Shown: piece after piece, positions 1 through 6,924 of the stretch
How positions within the stretch are numbered: the stretch's first letter is position 1
Layout: each line of letters starts with the position of its first letter
From: Clostridia bacterium
GTDB taxonomy: Bacteria > Bacillota > Clostridia > Oscillospirales > Acutalibacteraceae
Direction of reading: 5' to 3'
DNA: 64,000 nucleotides
Assembly (NCBI GenBank): GCA_017435385.1
Contig: JAFSFB010000003.1
Coordinates: 1 to 64,000, forward strand
Translations under genes and position numbers: made by a program
Notes under the pieces: model-generated
Seen by the model: the letters and a program-made list of their open reading frames with translations, nothing else
Told to the model about the DNA's origin: nothing
Databases searched by the model: none

Positions 1-1
1 A

Positions 2-124
2 CATCCCCATGACAAATATGTAATACAGAAACATATTATCAAATATCTTACTATTGCATTTTTTGTGATACTCTTTTTCATTACAATTATACCTCTACTA
101 TATGGAATTACTTTTGTATTCTGA
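2..124 (+). CDS. C-terminal fragment of an unidentified membrane protein (cut by window start)
   Basis: An open frame enters from the window edge and stops with TGA after about 40 codons. It starts basic and hydrophilic and then contains a hydrophobic stretch of about 25 residues (IAFFVILFFITIIPLLYGI), which looks like one transmembrane helix at the very C-terminus. Too little is present to name a family. It points toward the microprotein gene at 190-354, so the two would be convergent. It may simply be a chance frame in A+T-rich DNA, hence the low confidence. Confidence 0.35.
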   Translation, partial: HPHDKYVIQKHIIKYLTIAFFVILFFITIIPLLYGITFVF

Positions 125-189
125 CATCTTTACAAATTGGAATTTGACGCTTCGACAAACTGAAAGTTTACAACCTTTTTATTGTATGT

Positions 190-354
190 TTATAAACCGA
201 TATGCGCCAAGAACACTCCTATAGCATACCCTAATTTATAAATTACAAGTAGTGTTAAACTAACAACAAGTACTCTCCTAATAAAAATCTCATTTCTTGT
301 TCCTGCATTTATCCAAGCCTTGATGTCACTTATGATATTACTAATTTTACTCAT
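190..354 (-). CDS. 54-residue membrane microprotein downstream of the membrane XRE regulator
   Basis: A short gene with a near-perfect ribosome binding site (AGGAGGT, 362-368) seven bases before an ATG. The product has an amphipathic, charged N-terminus (residues 1-27) and one predicted membrane helix (about 28-50). Its end, LGYAIGVFLAHIG, resembles the end of the next gene upstream (AGYAIGQFIGHI), so the two probably share a membrane motif by common ancestry or fusion/fission. It lies 101 bases downstream of that regulator on the same strand and is probably cotranscribed. The function is unknown; a partner or antagonist of the regulator within the membrane is only an inference. Confidence 0.7.
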   Translation of the reverse strand: MSKISNIISDIKAWINAGTRNEIFIRRVLVVSLTLLVIYKLGYAIGVFLAHIGL

Positions 355-455
355 TTGAGTTACCTCCTATATTGAATTTATACCTAGAAAGTAACATTGT
401 TAATTATAAAACACCATAAAATCAAGGTTGCACTTGTGTAAACTTACAGTTGCAC

Positions 456-881
456 TTACATTTTCAGGTCATTTTGTATATGTCCGATGAATTGTCCTAT
501 CGCATATCCAGCTCCATAAAGGAAAGTAACAACAATAGCAACACTCACGCATATCAATAAAATATATAATATCATAATTAGTTTTCGTTGCTTATCTGAT
601 AGATTCGAAATAAAGTTATTCCAAACTCTTAACATGTTTTGAGCTTTGTAGCCTACCGTTAAATCATTATTGCTTTCATCACTATCGGCACCTCGCATTA
701 AATAGTCCAAAGAAACATCAAAATATTCACTCATAAATAGTAGTCTTGTCATTTCTGGGTATGCCTTATCATTTTCCCATTTTGAAATTGATTGTCGGGA
801 CACATCTAACAATTCTGCCAACTCTTCTTGTGAAATATTTTTATTCTTACGTAATTCATATAAACGTTCACCAAATGTCAT
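456..881 (-). CDS. Membrane-anchored XRE-family transcriptional regulator
   Basis: A 141-residue protein. Residues 1-62 are a classical helix-turn-helix of the Cro/C1 (XRE) type: SQEELAELLDVSRQSISKWE includes the recognition helix. A charged linker (63-98) is followed by one hydrophobic segment at about 101-127 and the short tail GYAIGQFIGHI. DNA binding from a membrane-tethered protein suggests it senses an envelope or membrane partner, possibly the microprotein at 190-354 that carries the same tail motif. A sigma-A-type promoter lies upstream at 918-947. Family recognition is firm for the N-terminus; signal and target genes are unknown. It may belong to the neighbouring mobile element or to a separate accessory island. 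Confidence 0.88.
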   Translation of the reverse strand: MTFGERLYELRKNKNISQEELAELLDVSRQSISKWENDKAYPEMTRLLFMSEYFDVSLDYLMRGADSDESNNDLTVGYKAQNMLRVWNNFISNLSDKQRKLIMILYILLICVSVAIVVTFLYGAGYAIGQFIGHIQNDLKM

Positions 882-917
882 TATTATCTCACCACCAAAT
901 TCTTATTTGTCGAACCC

Positions 918-947
918 ATTATACCACAACCACATCACAAATTTCAA
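918..947 (-). promoter_or_regulatory. Sigma-A-type promoter of the membrane XRE regulator
   Basis: On the minus strand a TTGAAA box (942-947) and a perfect TATAAT box (918-923) are separated by 18 bases, about 40 bases before the start codon. The match is strong. The promoter runs away from the element genes that start at 1083. Confidence 0.75.
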
Positions 948-958
948 TCCGTTACATA

Positions 959-990
959 CACCTGTTACCCCAAAAGTAGCAGGTGCTTTT
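959..990 (+). terminator. Intrinsic terminator-like hairpin before the mobile element genes
   Basis: A 10-base stem (959-968 with 976-985, one G-T pair) with a 7-base loop is followed by seven T residues on the plus strand. No plus-strand gene ends just before it, so it may insulate the element from upstream transcription or act as a leader attenuator for the gene at 1083. Confidence 0.6.
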
Positions 991-997
991 TTTATGC

Positions 998-1049
998 CCA
1001 AAACCGTGATTTTGGGTATATGAATACTGCGTCACATTTTTTCGCAGTA
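998..1049. other. Two further hairpins in the leader of the cysteine-rich VLP gene
   Basis: Immediately after the terminator-like hairpin come CCCAAAA...TTTTGGG (around 998-1017) and TACTGCG...CGCAGTA (1025-1031 with 1043-1049, loop of 11). Three hairpins in 90 bases in front of the first element gene suggest an RNA leader or a protein-binding region. I do not recognise a known riboswitch here. Confidence 0.45.
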
Positions 1050-1082
1050 CAACTAAATTTTTAAAGAAAGGAGGAACCCATT

Positions 1083-1478
1083 ATGCAAACAATCAACCTT
1101 ACCCTTAAGCAATTTGCAGAAATCAAGACAATGATTAAAATCCGATGCTGTAACTGTTATCAAGGCAACTGTCTGCTTCTTGATGACGGTGACACTCACA
1201 CCTGTCCGCAACTCATAACACCGAGCCATATTATCTGCAGATATTTTCTTGACTGTGTGCTGCCGAGTGATAAAGCCATTATGAAAAGCGCCACAGGTCA
1301 GACACCTGCCGAAACGGTTGTCTGTGCTTTGTGCGGCAGTAAAACTGAGAGGACAGGCAGAAATCAGAAGTTCTGTCCCGACTGTGCGATGAAAAAACAG
1401 AGACAGAGAAATGCAGAATATATGTCTGCAAAAAGGTCTCGGGTGGATGTTTATGATGCCCTGAAGCCACCAAAATAA
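1083..1478 (+). CDS. Cysteine-rich VLP-domain protein of the mobile element
   Basis: A 131-residue protein typical of integrative elements of Firmicutes. It contains the CRYFLDCVLP signature that gives the cysteine-rich VLP family its name, an N-terminal cysteine cluster (CCNCYQGNC), and a C-terminal zinc-ribbon-like pair (CALC and CPDC) followed by a basic QRQRNAEYM segment. The start has a strong AAGGAGG site. Family members sit beside relaxases and replication genes of conjugative or mobilizable elements; their biochemical role is not established, but zinc-dependent nucleic-acid binding is a reasonable inference. It precedes the DUF927 gene with a structured gap of about 280 bases. Confidence 0.8.
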   Translation: MQTINLTLKQFAEIKTMIKIRCCNCYQGNCLLLDDGDTHTCPQLITPSHIICRYFLDCVLPSDKAIMKSATGQTPAETVVCALCGSKTERTGRNQKFCPDCAMKKQRQRNAEYMSAKRSRVDVYDALKPPK

Positions 1479-1580
1479 AGGCTTAAAAACGGCAGAAAGA
1501 CAGAGGCAATATACTTTTATGTTGTTGCGTTTTAAAACATCCACACAAACAACGAACATTATACAACAAAAACTTCAAAC

Positions 1581-1732
1581 CCGAACAACCGAACAAACCA
1601 CTACAAAGCCCTGTGCTACTACCTTGCAGTGTTCGGCTTTGTAGCTTACAGCGTGGCACATTGTACGGATGCAAACCGAACATAGAACTCTTTATGTTAT
1701 TGGGTACTTGCAATGTCTGTACGGATGTTCGG
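1581..1732. repeat. Iteron-like cluster and inverted repeat upstream of the DUF927 gene
   Basis: The hexamer CCGAAC occurs at 1581-1586, 1589-1594 and 1676-1681, and its complement GTTCGG at 1631-1636 and 1727-1732. In addition CTACAAAGCC (1601-1610) is perfectly inverted at 1635-1644, and the decamer TGTACGGATG is repeated at 1662-1671 and 1718-1727. Repeats directly before a helicase-like gene suggest a replication origin or a control region of the element. This covers most of the gene-free stretch 1479-1760. Confidence 0.5.
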
Positions 1733-1760
1733 AAAATCATTACAAGAAAGAGGTAAAAAT

Positions 1761-3617
1761 TTGGAGAATTATTTATACTATTCAGAACCGTTCTTTGCAT
1801 ATAACAACTCACTGTATATAGAAAAGACGATAAACGGAAAGCCGGTCAACATTAAGCTCAGCAATTTCCTTGCAAGGATAACAGAGGATATTACCTGCAC
1901 CAACGGAGCCGAGAACGAAAGATTCCTTTCTATTGTCGGCACAGATGATAAGGGAAACGACCTTCGTAAAATCACAGTACCCCTGAAAAATTTCGCACAG
2001 CTTGATTGGGCGCAGGAGTATTGGGGTATCAACTGTGTTATCGAGTCAGGCTACGGCAACCGTGATAATCTTCGTCAGGCTATTCAGTCAACAGCAAAGT
2101 ACGCAGAGGCGAAAACTATTTACGGTACAACAGGCTGGTGGGAAACTGCAACGGGCTGGCAGTTCTGTATGCCGGGCAACAGCAACGCAGAGGTTGAACT
2201 GACGGAAAAGACAAAGGGTTATTCATTTAAAACTGATGCTGATGTAACCGATACAATGAACCTTATGAAAGCTTTACCGTATTCCGTCGCACCTAAAGAA
2301 ATTATGTTTCCTATGCTATCTTACACATTGGTCAGCATACTCGGTACCTTTATGGCAAAGGCGGGAAAGGAAGCTAAAACGGTCATTATGCTTTACGGTA
2401 AAACAGGTTCAATGAAAACTACACTGTCACTTTTAATCAATTCACTCTTCGGCAGGTTCAATGAAGATAATATCCCGATGAATTTCCGTGATACACCGAA
2501 GAGTATATTGAACTATTGCTTCACACTTAAGGACTGTGCAGTTATCATTGACGATTATCATCCCGGCTCAGGCAGAGAACAGTCAGCACAGGATGCAACC
2601 ACTCAGGCTCTCATCCGTGGTATTTGTAACAGAGAAGCGAGAGGTGCGCTTGATAAAAGCGGAAGACAGAGAGCAGCCAAAAGACCGCAGTGTAATGTGA
2701 TAATGACTGCAGAGTATCTTCCGAATGTTGGTGAAAGCGGCGTGGCAAGATTTCTTTCTCTTGAGCTCAAGCCCGGTGACATTAACCTTAATGAGCTGAC
2801 AAAGTATCAGAAGGAAGCAGAGGAAGGAACATTATCTCACTTTACTTTCCTTGCAACTGAAATGTTGAAGGCAAAATTTCTTGACAAAGAAAACGGAGTG
2901 AAAGAGCTTTTAGAAAAACTCAAAAGCGGTTTTCTTTCTAACAGAAAGTTTTACAAAGCCAAAGCTGATGAAATGAATTTTCATATCAGACCGAGATTAT
3001 GCGACGATCTTGCAAATTTAAGAATCGGTTTTGAGCTTTACTGTGAAACTCTTTTGTATTATGAAGGTATCACTTCCGAGCAGAAGGTTGAAATGTTAAA
3101 AGAGCTTGATGAAATTTTATTAAGGCTCGCTGTGTCACAGCAGGCACTCACGGAAACGGAACAGCCGACGGAAATATTCATCCGAAAGCTTCGCTGTCTT
3201 ATTGATGTAGGTAAAGTGAATCTTGTTGAGCGTATGAGAAGACCTATTGATATGCCGAGAAACCTTGTCGGATATTATGACGATGAAAACTTTTATTTTG
3301 AATCAGATGCAGCTTATGCGGCGGTTATAAAATCCTGTTATGATGTCGGCGAGCATTTTCCATTAACACAGAAGGCGTTAATCAAAGCTCTGAAGAATGA
3401 AGGAGTCAGCATCTGTTCAAAGGGCGAATGCACAAGAAATGTCAGAGTGTTCGGTACACCCAAAAGGCTTATCTGTATTTCAAAGGAAACATTTAATAAA
3501 AGCTTACCGCCCGAAGAAGAAACTGATGAAGACTTACCTTTTGGTCCCGGTAAGATAGTTGAAAGAAAGGAAAGCGAGCCTGAACAGCTCGCCTTTTCTT
3601 ATGCGGCAGGTAATTAA
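1761..3617 (+). CDS. DUF927 family ATPase/helicase of the mobile element
   Basis: A protein of about 618 residues recognised as the DUF927 family, a P-loop ATPase module found in phages and integrative elements. Walker A is GKTGSMKTT at about residue 213, and a Walker B-like segment CAVIIDDYHP is at about 259; an arginine-rich stretch near 300 may carry the arginine finger. I favour the TTG start at 1761 because AAGAAAGAGG (1745-1753) is correctly spaced before it; in-frame ATG codons at 1713 and 1725 lack such a site and lie within the repeat cluster. By context it is probably a helicase for element replication after excision or transfer; that role is inferred, not shown. The product ends 144 bases before mobC. 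Confidence 0.82.
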   Translation: MENYLYYSEPFFAYNNSLYIEKTINGKPVNIKLSNFLARITEDITCTNGAENERFLSIVGTDDKGNDLRKITVPLKNFAQLDWAQEYWGINCVIESGYGNRDNLRQAIQSTAKYAEAKTIYGTTGWWETATGWQFCMPGNSNAEVELTEKTKGYSFKTDADVTDTMNLMKALPYSVAPKEIMFPMLSYTLVSILGTFMAKAGKEAKTVIMLYGKTGSMKTTLSLLINSLFGRFNEDNIPMNFRDTPKSILNYCFTLKDCAVIIDDYHPGSGREQSAQDATTQALIRGICNREARGALDKSGRQRAAKRPQCNVIMTAEYLPNVGESGVARFLSLELKPGDINLNELTKYQKEAEEGTLSHFTFLATEMLKAKFLDKENGVKELLEKLKSGFLSNRKFYKAKADEMNFHIRPRLCDDLANLRIGFELYCETLLYYEGITSEQKVEMLKELDEILLRLAVSQQALTETEQPTEIFIRKLRCLIDVGKVNLVERMRRPIDMPRNLVGYYDDENFYFESDAAYAAVIKSCYDVGEHFPLTQKALIKALKNEGVSICSKGECTRNVRVFGTPKRLICISKETFNKSLPPEEETDEDLPFGPGKIVERKESEPEQLAFSYAAGN

Positions 3618-3631
3618 ACGAGGACAAACCG

Positions 3632-3720
3632 ATGCTTGCTTTAATAATTTGGATTTTGGTCCGAAGTTTAGCAAGCATTGGATTTGTATCCGCAAATCCG
3701 TAAAAACAGAGCGTTTTTAC
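3632..3720. other. Candidate origin of transfer (oriT)
   Basis: Three perfect inverted repeats are packed between the DUF927 gene and mobC: ATGCTTGCT/AGCAAGCAT (3632-3640 and 3670-3678), GGATTTG/CAAATCC (3680-3686 and 3693-3699) and GTAAAAAC/GTTTTTAC (3700-3707 and 3713-3720). They are followed by the pyrimidine- and A-rich run CACCACACCCC. Relaxase-recognised inverted repeats next to the mob genes are the normal architecture of oriT. The nick position cannot be assigned by eye. Confidence 0.55.
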
Positions 3721-3761
3721 CACCACACCCCAACACAAAAATCAAAGAAAGGAAAATTCTA

Positions 3762-4100
3762 ATGTCAAAACGAAGAAGAGAAATTGATTTTCATGTCTAT
3801 CTCAGTGAAGAAGAAAACGAAGTGTTAAACAAATTTTGTAAGGTTATGAAAACTGACCGAAGCAAAATTATCAGAGCTATGATTTTAGGTACAAGGCTTG
3901 TTGAAGCTCCGCCTGTTGATTACAAACACTTTATCATTGAGCTTCGCAGAGTCGGTACTAACCTTAATCAGCTTACTGCAAAAGCTAATGCAATCGGTTT
4001 TATTGACCGTGCTGAATGCAGAGAAGTTTTATCAGATATCCGTTCACTTGAATCGGATATAGCAAAATATTTTAAACCGGGAAAAGGGAGATTCGTTTAA
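3762..4100 (+). CDS. mobC: MobC-like relaxosome accessory protein
   Basis: A 112-residue basic protein, start chosen at the ATG preceded by AAAGAAAGGA (3745-3752). The N-terminal segment RRREIDFHVYLSEEENEVL and the following helix-turn-helix resemble the ribbon-helix-helix fold of mobilization proteins, and RRVGTNLNQLTAKAN is the typical bacterial MobC signature. In known systems MobC binds oriT next to the nick site, opens the strands and helps load the relaxase. Its TAA stop overlaps the relaxase ATG (TAATG), so translation is coupled. The candidate oriT lies directly upstream. Identification is firm at family level. Confidence 0.88.
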   Translation: MSKRRREIDFHVYLSEEENEVLNKFCKVMKTDRSKIIRAMILGTRLVEAPPVDYKHFIIELRRVGTNLNQLTAKANAIGFIDRAECREVLSDIRSLESDIAKYFKPGKGRFV

Positions 4101-5563
4101 TGGCAGTTACAAGAATATGGCCTATAAAAAATAACATTCATCAGGTTGTGTCTTATGCCGCAAACAAAAGTAAAACTGACTTATCAAAATATTCTGACCT
4201 TGTTTCTTCGCTTCACTATGCCGCCGACAAGGATAAAACAAATCTTGAAAGCGAACAAAGACTTCTTGTTGACGGTATTAACTGTGACCCGGATATTGCT
4301 GCACAGCAGATGATTGATACAAAAGAAATGTATGGAAAGACAGGTGGTATTGTTGCCTATCACGCATATATTTCTTTTAAAACCGGTGAAGTTTCACCCG
4401 AAGCAGCACAGCAGGTTGCAATGGAGGTTGCAAATAAAATGTGGGGCATGGATTATGAAATGATTGTCGCAACTCACCTTAATGCAAACTGTGTTCACTG
4501 TCATATAGTCATTAATTCTGTTTCAATGACTGACGGAAGAAAGATGAATGAAGACAGAGCGATGTACCGTTTGTTCAGAAAGACAAGTGATGCAGTCTGT
4601 CTTGAACACGGCTTATCTGTTATTCAAAATCCTAAAGGCAAACGCATACCATACAATGTTTACAAGGCAAAGCAGAAAGGTATCAAAACAAAATATGATT
4701 ATATGCGTGAAGATATTGATTACGCTATTCCGAGAAGCAGAAGCATAAAACAGTTTTTCAAAATTATGAGTCAGAAGGGTTATTGGTTTGATGACGGCAA
4801 GATTGGTTACCGTACTGATAAGCACGGTGTTAAGCTTTCAAACCTTGGTGATGAATACTCTTATGAAAGTCTTTGGAATAGGATTAACCATCAGAGCCTT
4901 TATGAGGTGGATGAAAATTTTTATAACTATACCCGTGCAAATAATTATTTGCGTAACCAAACCTTTATTTATTGTTACAAGGGTTATGAGTTTAAAGAAT
5001 CAAGAGAATGTTACAGACATCCTGAGTATTTCAGCAGAATGGTTTCTGATTTTACAAAACTGATTGTGGGCGGTGCCGTAATTGGTGCACCTGTTATTTC
5101 ACTTTTGTTTCTTGCTCTACTTTTTGCAGGAGCAATAGCCGAAAGAAATAACGGCAACCCGCATCCGTTTACGCCTAAAATGAAATACTCAACTCCGAGG
5201 ATTGAGTTTATGCAGGACCAGATTGACCTTGCAATAAACGAAAAGCTTTATGATTTTGCAGAGGTTGACAACTTTATTTTAAGAACAGAAACACGTATGG
5301 AGGAGCTGAAAACACAGCGTAATAAAATTTACAATCAGATAAGAAGATGCAAAGACCCGACGGATAAGGAAGACCTTGTTGCCCGTCGGGATTTTCTTAC
5401 GTCTGAAATCGGCTCACTGCGTGAAAAGATTAACATTGCAAAAAGAATCATCAAAGACAGACCGGGGCTTGAGGAAAGCCTTGAAGCGGAGAAGGCACTT
5501 ATCCGTGAGTGGTACTTTCCTGAGAAAGCTCAGGTCAAAGAAAAACATTATGAAGGGAGGTAG
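4100..5563 (+). CDS. Relaxase/mobilization nuclease with a predicted membrane segment
   Basis: A 487-residue protein. Residues 1 to about 250 form the relaxase domain of the MOBP type: a tyrosine candidate at VVSYAANKSK near residue 19, GGIVAYHAYISFKTGE, and the metal-binding three-histidine motif THLNANCVHCHIVIN at about 126-140. The enzyme would nick oriT, stay bound to the 5' end and guide the strand to a helper type IV secretion system. Unlike a minimal relaxase it has a strongly hydrophobic segment at about 320-348 (GGAVIGAPVISLLFLALLFA), followed by a charged coiled-coil tail to the end. No coupling protein or secretion gene is in view, so the element is mobilizable rather than self-transmissible. 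Confidence 0.9.
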   Translation: MAVTRIWPIKNNIHQVVSYAANKSKTDLSKYSDLVSSLHYAADKDKTNLESEQRLLVDGINCDPDIAAQQMIDTKEMYGKTGGIVAYHAYISFKTGEVSPEAAQQVAMEVANKMWGMDYEMIVATHLNANCVHCHIVINSVSMTDGRKMNEDRAMYRLFRKTSDAVCLEHGLSVIQNPKGKRIPYNVYKAKQKGIKTKYDYMREDIDYAIPRSRSIKQFFKIMSQKGYWFDDGKIGYRTDKHGVKLSNLGDEYSYESLWNRINHQSLYEVDENFYNYTRANNYLRNQTFIYCYKGYEFKESRECYRHPEYFSRMVSDFTKLIVGGAVIGAPVISLLFLALLFAGAIAERNNGNPHPFTPKMKYSTPRIEFMQDQIDLAINEKLYDFAEVDNFILRTETRMEELKTQRNKIYNQIRRCKDPTDKEDLVARRDFLTSEIGSLREKINIAKRIIKDRPGLEESLEAEKALIREWYFPEKAQVKEKHYEGR

Positions 5564-5568
5564 ATGTT

Positions 5569-5754
5569 ATGAATCCTGAAGAGCTTTGCAAGAAAATGCA
5601 GGAAGAGAAAAAGGCTGACAGTGAAAATTGTTATGAGGAAGAAATGTCATCAAGCGAATATTTTTCCAAGTATTCGGGTACACCTCGGTACTCTGTCAGA
5701 AAACACTTACAGATTATCAGAGCTGAACAGAAAAAGTATAAAAGAAATTATTGA
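5569..5754 (+). CDS. Small charged protein of the mobile element (61 residues)
   Basis: A 61-residue, highly charged protein with an ATG start six bases after the relaxase stop and a strong AGGGAGG site (5554-5560). The first half is acidic and lysine-rich, the second basic (VRKHLQIIRAEQKKYKRNY). I do not recognise a domain. Its tight position between relaxase and ParB-like gene and the good ribosome binding site support a real gene; a structural or regulatory accessory protein of transfer is possible but not demonstrated. Confidence 0.7.
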   Translation: MNPEELCKKMQEEKKADSENCYEEEMSSSEYFSKYSGTPRYSVRKHLQIIRAEQKKYKRNY

Positions 5755-5772
5755 TTTTTATGGAGGTAAACT

Positions 5773-6621
5773 ATGTTTATTCAAAATATCAAATCACCGG
5801 TAAACATTCCGGTATCAAAAATTCATCCCTTTGAGGGAAATCCGTATAAGGTTTTGGATAACGATGAAATGAATAACCTAATTGACAGTATTCAGCAGAA
5901 GGGTGTTATCTCACCGATTGTTGTAAGACCACTCGAAAATACAGACGATGAGTATGAGATAATCTCAGGTCATCGCAGACTCAGAGCATCAGTAAAAGCA
6001 GGGCTGGAAACAGTACCTGCTTTAATTTATGCCGTAAGCCGTGATGAAGCGGCAATTATGCTCGTTGACAGTAATCTGCACAGAGAGCATATTCTTCCGT
6101 CGGAAAAGGCATTTGCTTACAAATTGAAGCTTGAAGCAATGAAGCATCAGGGTATCACTTGTGGACAAGTTGGCCACAAGTCACGAGATAAAATTTCAGA
6201 TACAGACAGTGGTAGACAAATTCAACGTTATATTCGTCTGACTTATCTCATCCCCGAATTACTTGACCTTGTTGATGAAGAACGAATTGCCTTTACACCT
6301 GCGGTTGAGCTTTCATATCTTACCGACGAAGAACAGTATGCTCTTCTCGGTTCGATAGAGGTTGAAGACAGAACGCCCTCGCTTTCTCAGGCTGTCCGTT
6401 TCAAAAAGTTAAGTCAGACGGGAAATCTTTCTGATGATGATATCGAAACCATTATGCAAGAAGACAAAGCAAATCAGAAGCCTATGTTTAAGGTTTCTAT
6501 GGAAAAACTGCAGGAAATAGCACCGAGGGTTAAAGACAAAGACTTTGAAGATTTTGTGCTAAAGGCTTGTGAACATTATTACAGATACCTGCTCCGCCAA
6601 AGAGACAGGGATTCACGGTAA
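5773..6621 (+). CDS. ParB/Spo0J-family nuclease-partition-like protein
   Basis: A 282-residue protein with the N-terminal ParB domain: IPVSKIHPFEGNPYK, a GVISPIVVRPL strand, the nucleotide-binding motif SGHRRLRA at about 70-77, and the box LVDSNLHREHILPSEKA that matches the conserved ENLQRE-type helix. A helix-turn-helix middle domain and a C-terminal segment follow. ParB proteins bind parS DNA and CTP and clamp DNA; on integrative elements such genes stabilise the excised circle or act as regulators. No parA is adjacent, which is common for these element-borne paralogs. The start has GGAGGT upstream. Confidence 0.85.
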   Translation: MFIQNIKSPVNIPVSKIHPFEGNPYKVLDNDEMNNLIDSIQQKGVISPIVVRPLENTDDEYEIISGHRRLRASVKAGLETVPALIYAVSRDEAAIMLVDSNLHREHILPSEKAFAYKLKLEAMKHQGITCGQVGHKSRDKISDTDSGRQIQRYIRLTYLIPELLDLVDEERIAFTPAVELSYLTDEEQYALLGSIEVEDRTPSLSQAVRFKKLSQTGNLSDDDIETIMQEDKANQKPMFKVSMEKLQEIAPRVKDKDFEDFVLKACEHYYRYLLRQRDRDSR

Positions 6622-6635
6622 GGAGGTGATGTTTA

Positions 6636-6869
6636 TTGAAGATTAATGCAATTAAAAGAAATTATATTTCAAGCCTTGACGGTTTACCTTATCTGCTTAC
6701 TTTGGAGATGGTGGCAGGTCTGACAGGATTTAATTATGAGACGTTAAAGAAATACTGTCAGAAAGGTACAATCAAGGCTCGAAAAATCGGAAGAGAATGG
6801 CGTGTCAGTCAGGATGATTTTCTTAAAATGGGACTCGGCACATTTGATGATAATGAGGTTAAACAGTAA
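6636..6869 (+). CDS. Excisionase-like MerR-type DNA-binding protein
   Basis: A 77-residue protein with a TTG start preceded by the ideal site AAGGAGGTGAT (6620-6630), which overlaps the stop of the ParB-like gene. The segment LLTLEMVAGLTGFNYETLKKYCQKGTI... followed by KARKIGREWRVSQDDF is the winged helix of the excisionase (Xis/helix_turn_helix_17) family. Located directly upstream of the integrase, it probably bends attachment-site DNA and biases recombination toward excision. A direct role as repressor is an alternative. Confidence is high for fold and context. Confidence 0.85.
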   Translation: MKINAIKRNYISSLDGLPYLLTLEMVAGLTGFNYETLKKYCQKGTIKARKIGREWRVSQDDFLKMGLGTFDDNEVKQ

Positions 6870-6878
6870 TATTGACGT

Positions 6879-6900
6879 GAGGGGTGCGAAAGCATCCCTC
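6879..6900 (+). promoter_or_regulatory. GAAA-tetraloop hairpin between excisionase and integrase genes
   Basis: GAGGGGTGC and GCATCCCTC form a 9-base stem (one G-T pair) closed by a GAAA tetraloop, ending 14 bases before the integrase ribosome binding site (AGGAGGT, 6913-6919). No T run follows, so it is more likely an RNA stability or processing element, or a modulator of integrase translation, than a terminator. Confidence 0.5.
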
Positions 6901-6924
6901 GAATACTTTTTCAGGAGGTATACA

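Noticed and set aside
151..914. TTCGACAAA at 151-159 and its inverse TTTGTCGAA at 906-914 flanking the XRE-microprotein pair
   Set aside because: A nine-base match at this distance in A+T-rich DNA is likely by chance; no target duplication or transposase is present.
1713..1760. Upstream ATG codons (1713, 1725) as start of the DUF927 gene
   Set aside because: No ribosome binding site precedes them, and the stretch overlaps the CCGAAC/TGTACGGATG repeats; the TTG at 1761 has a well placed site.
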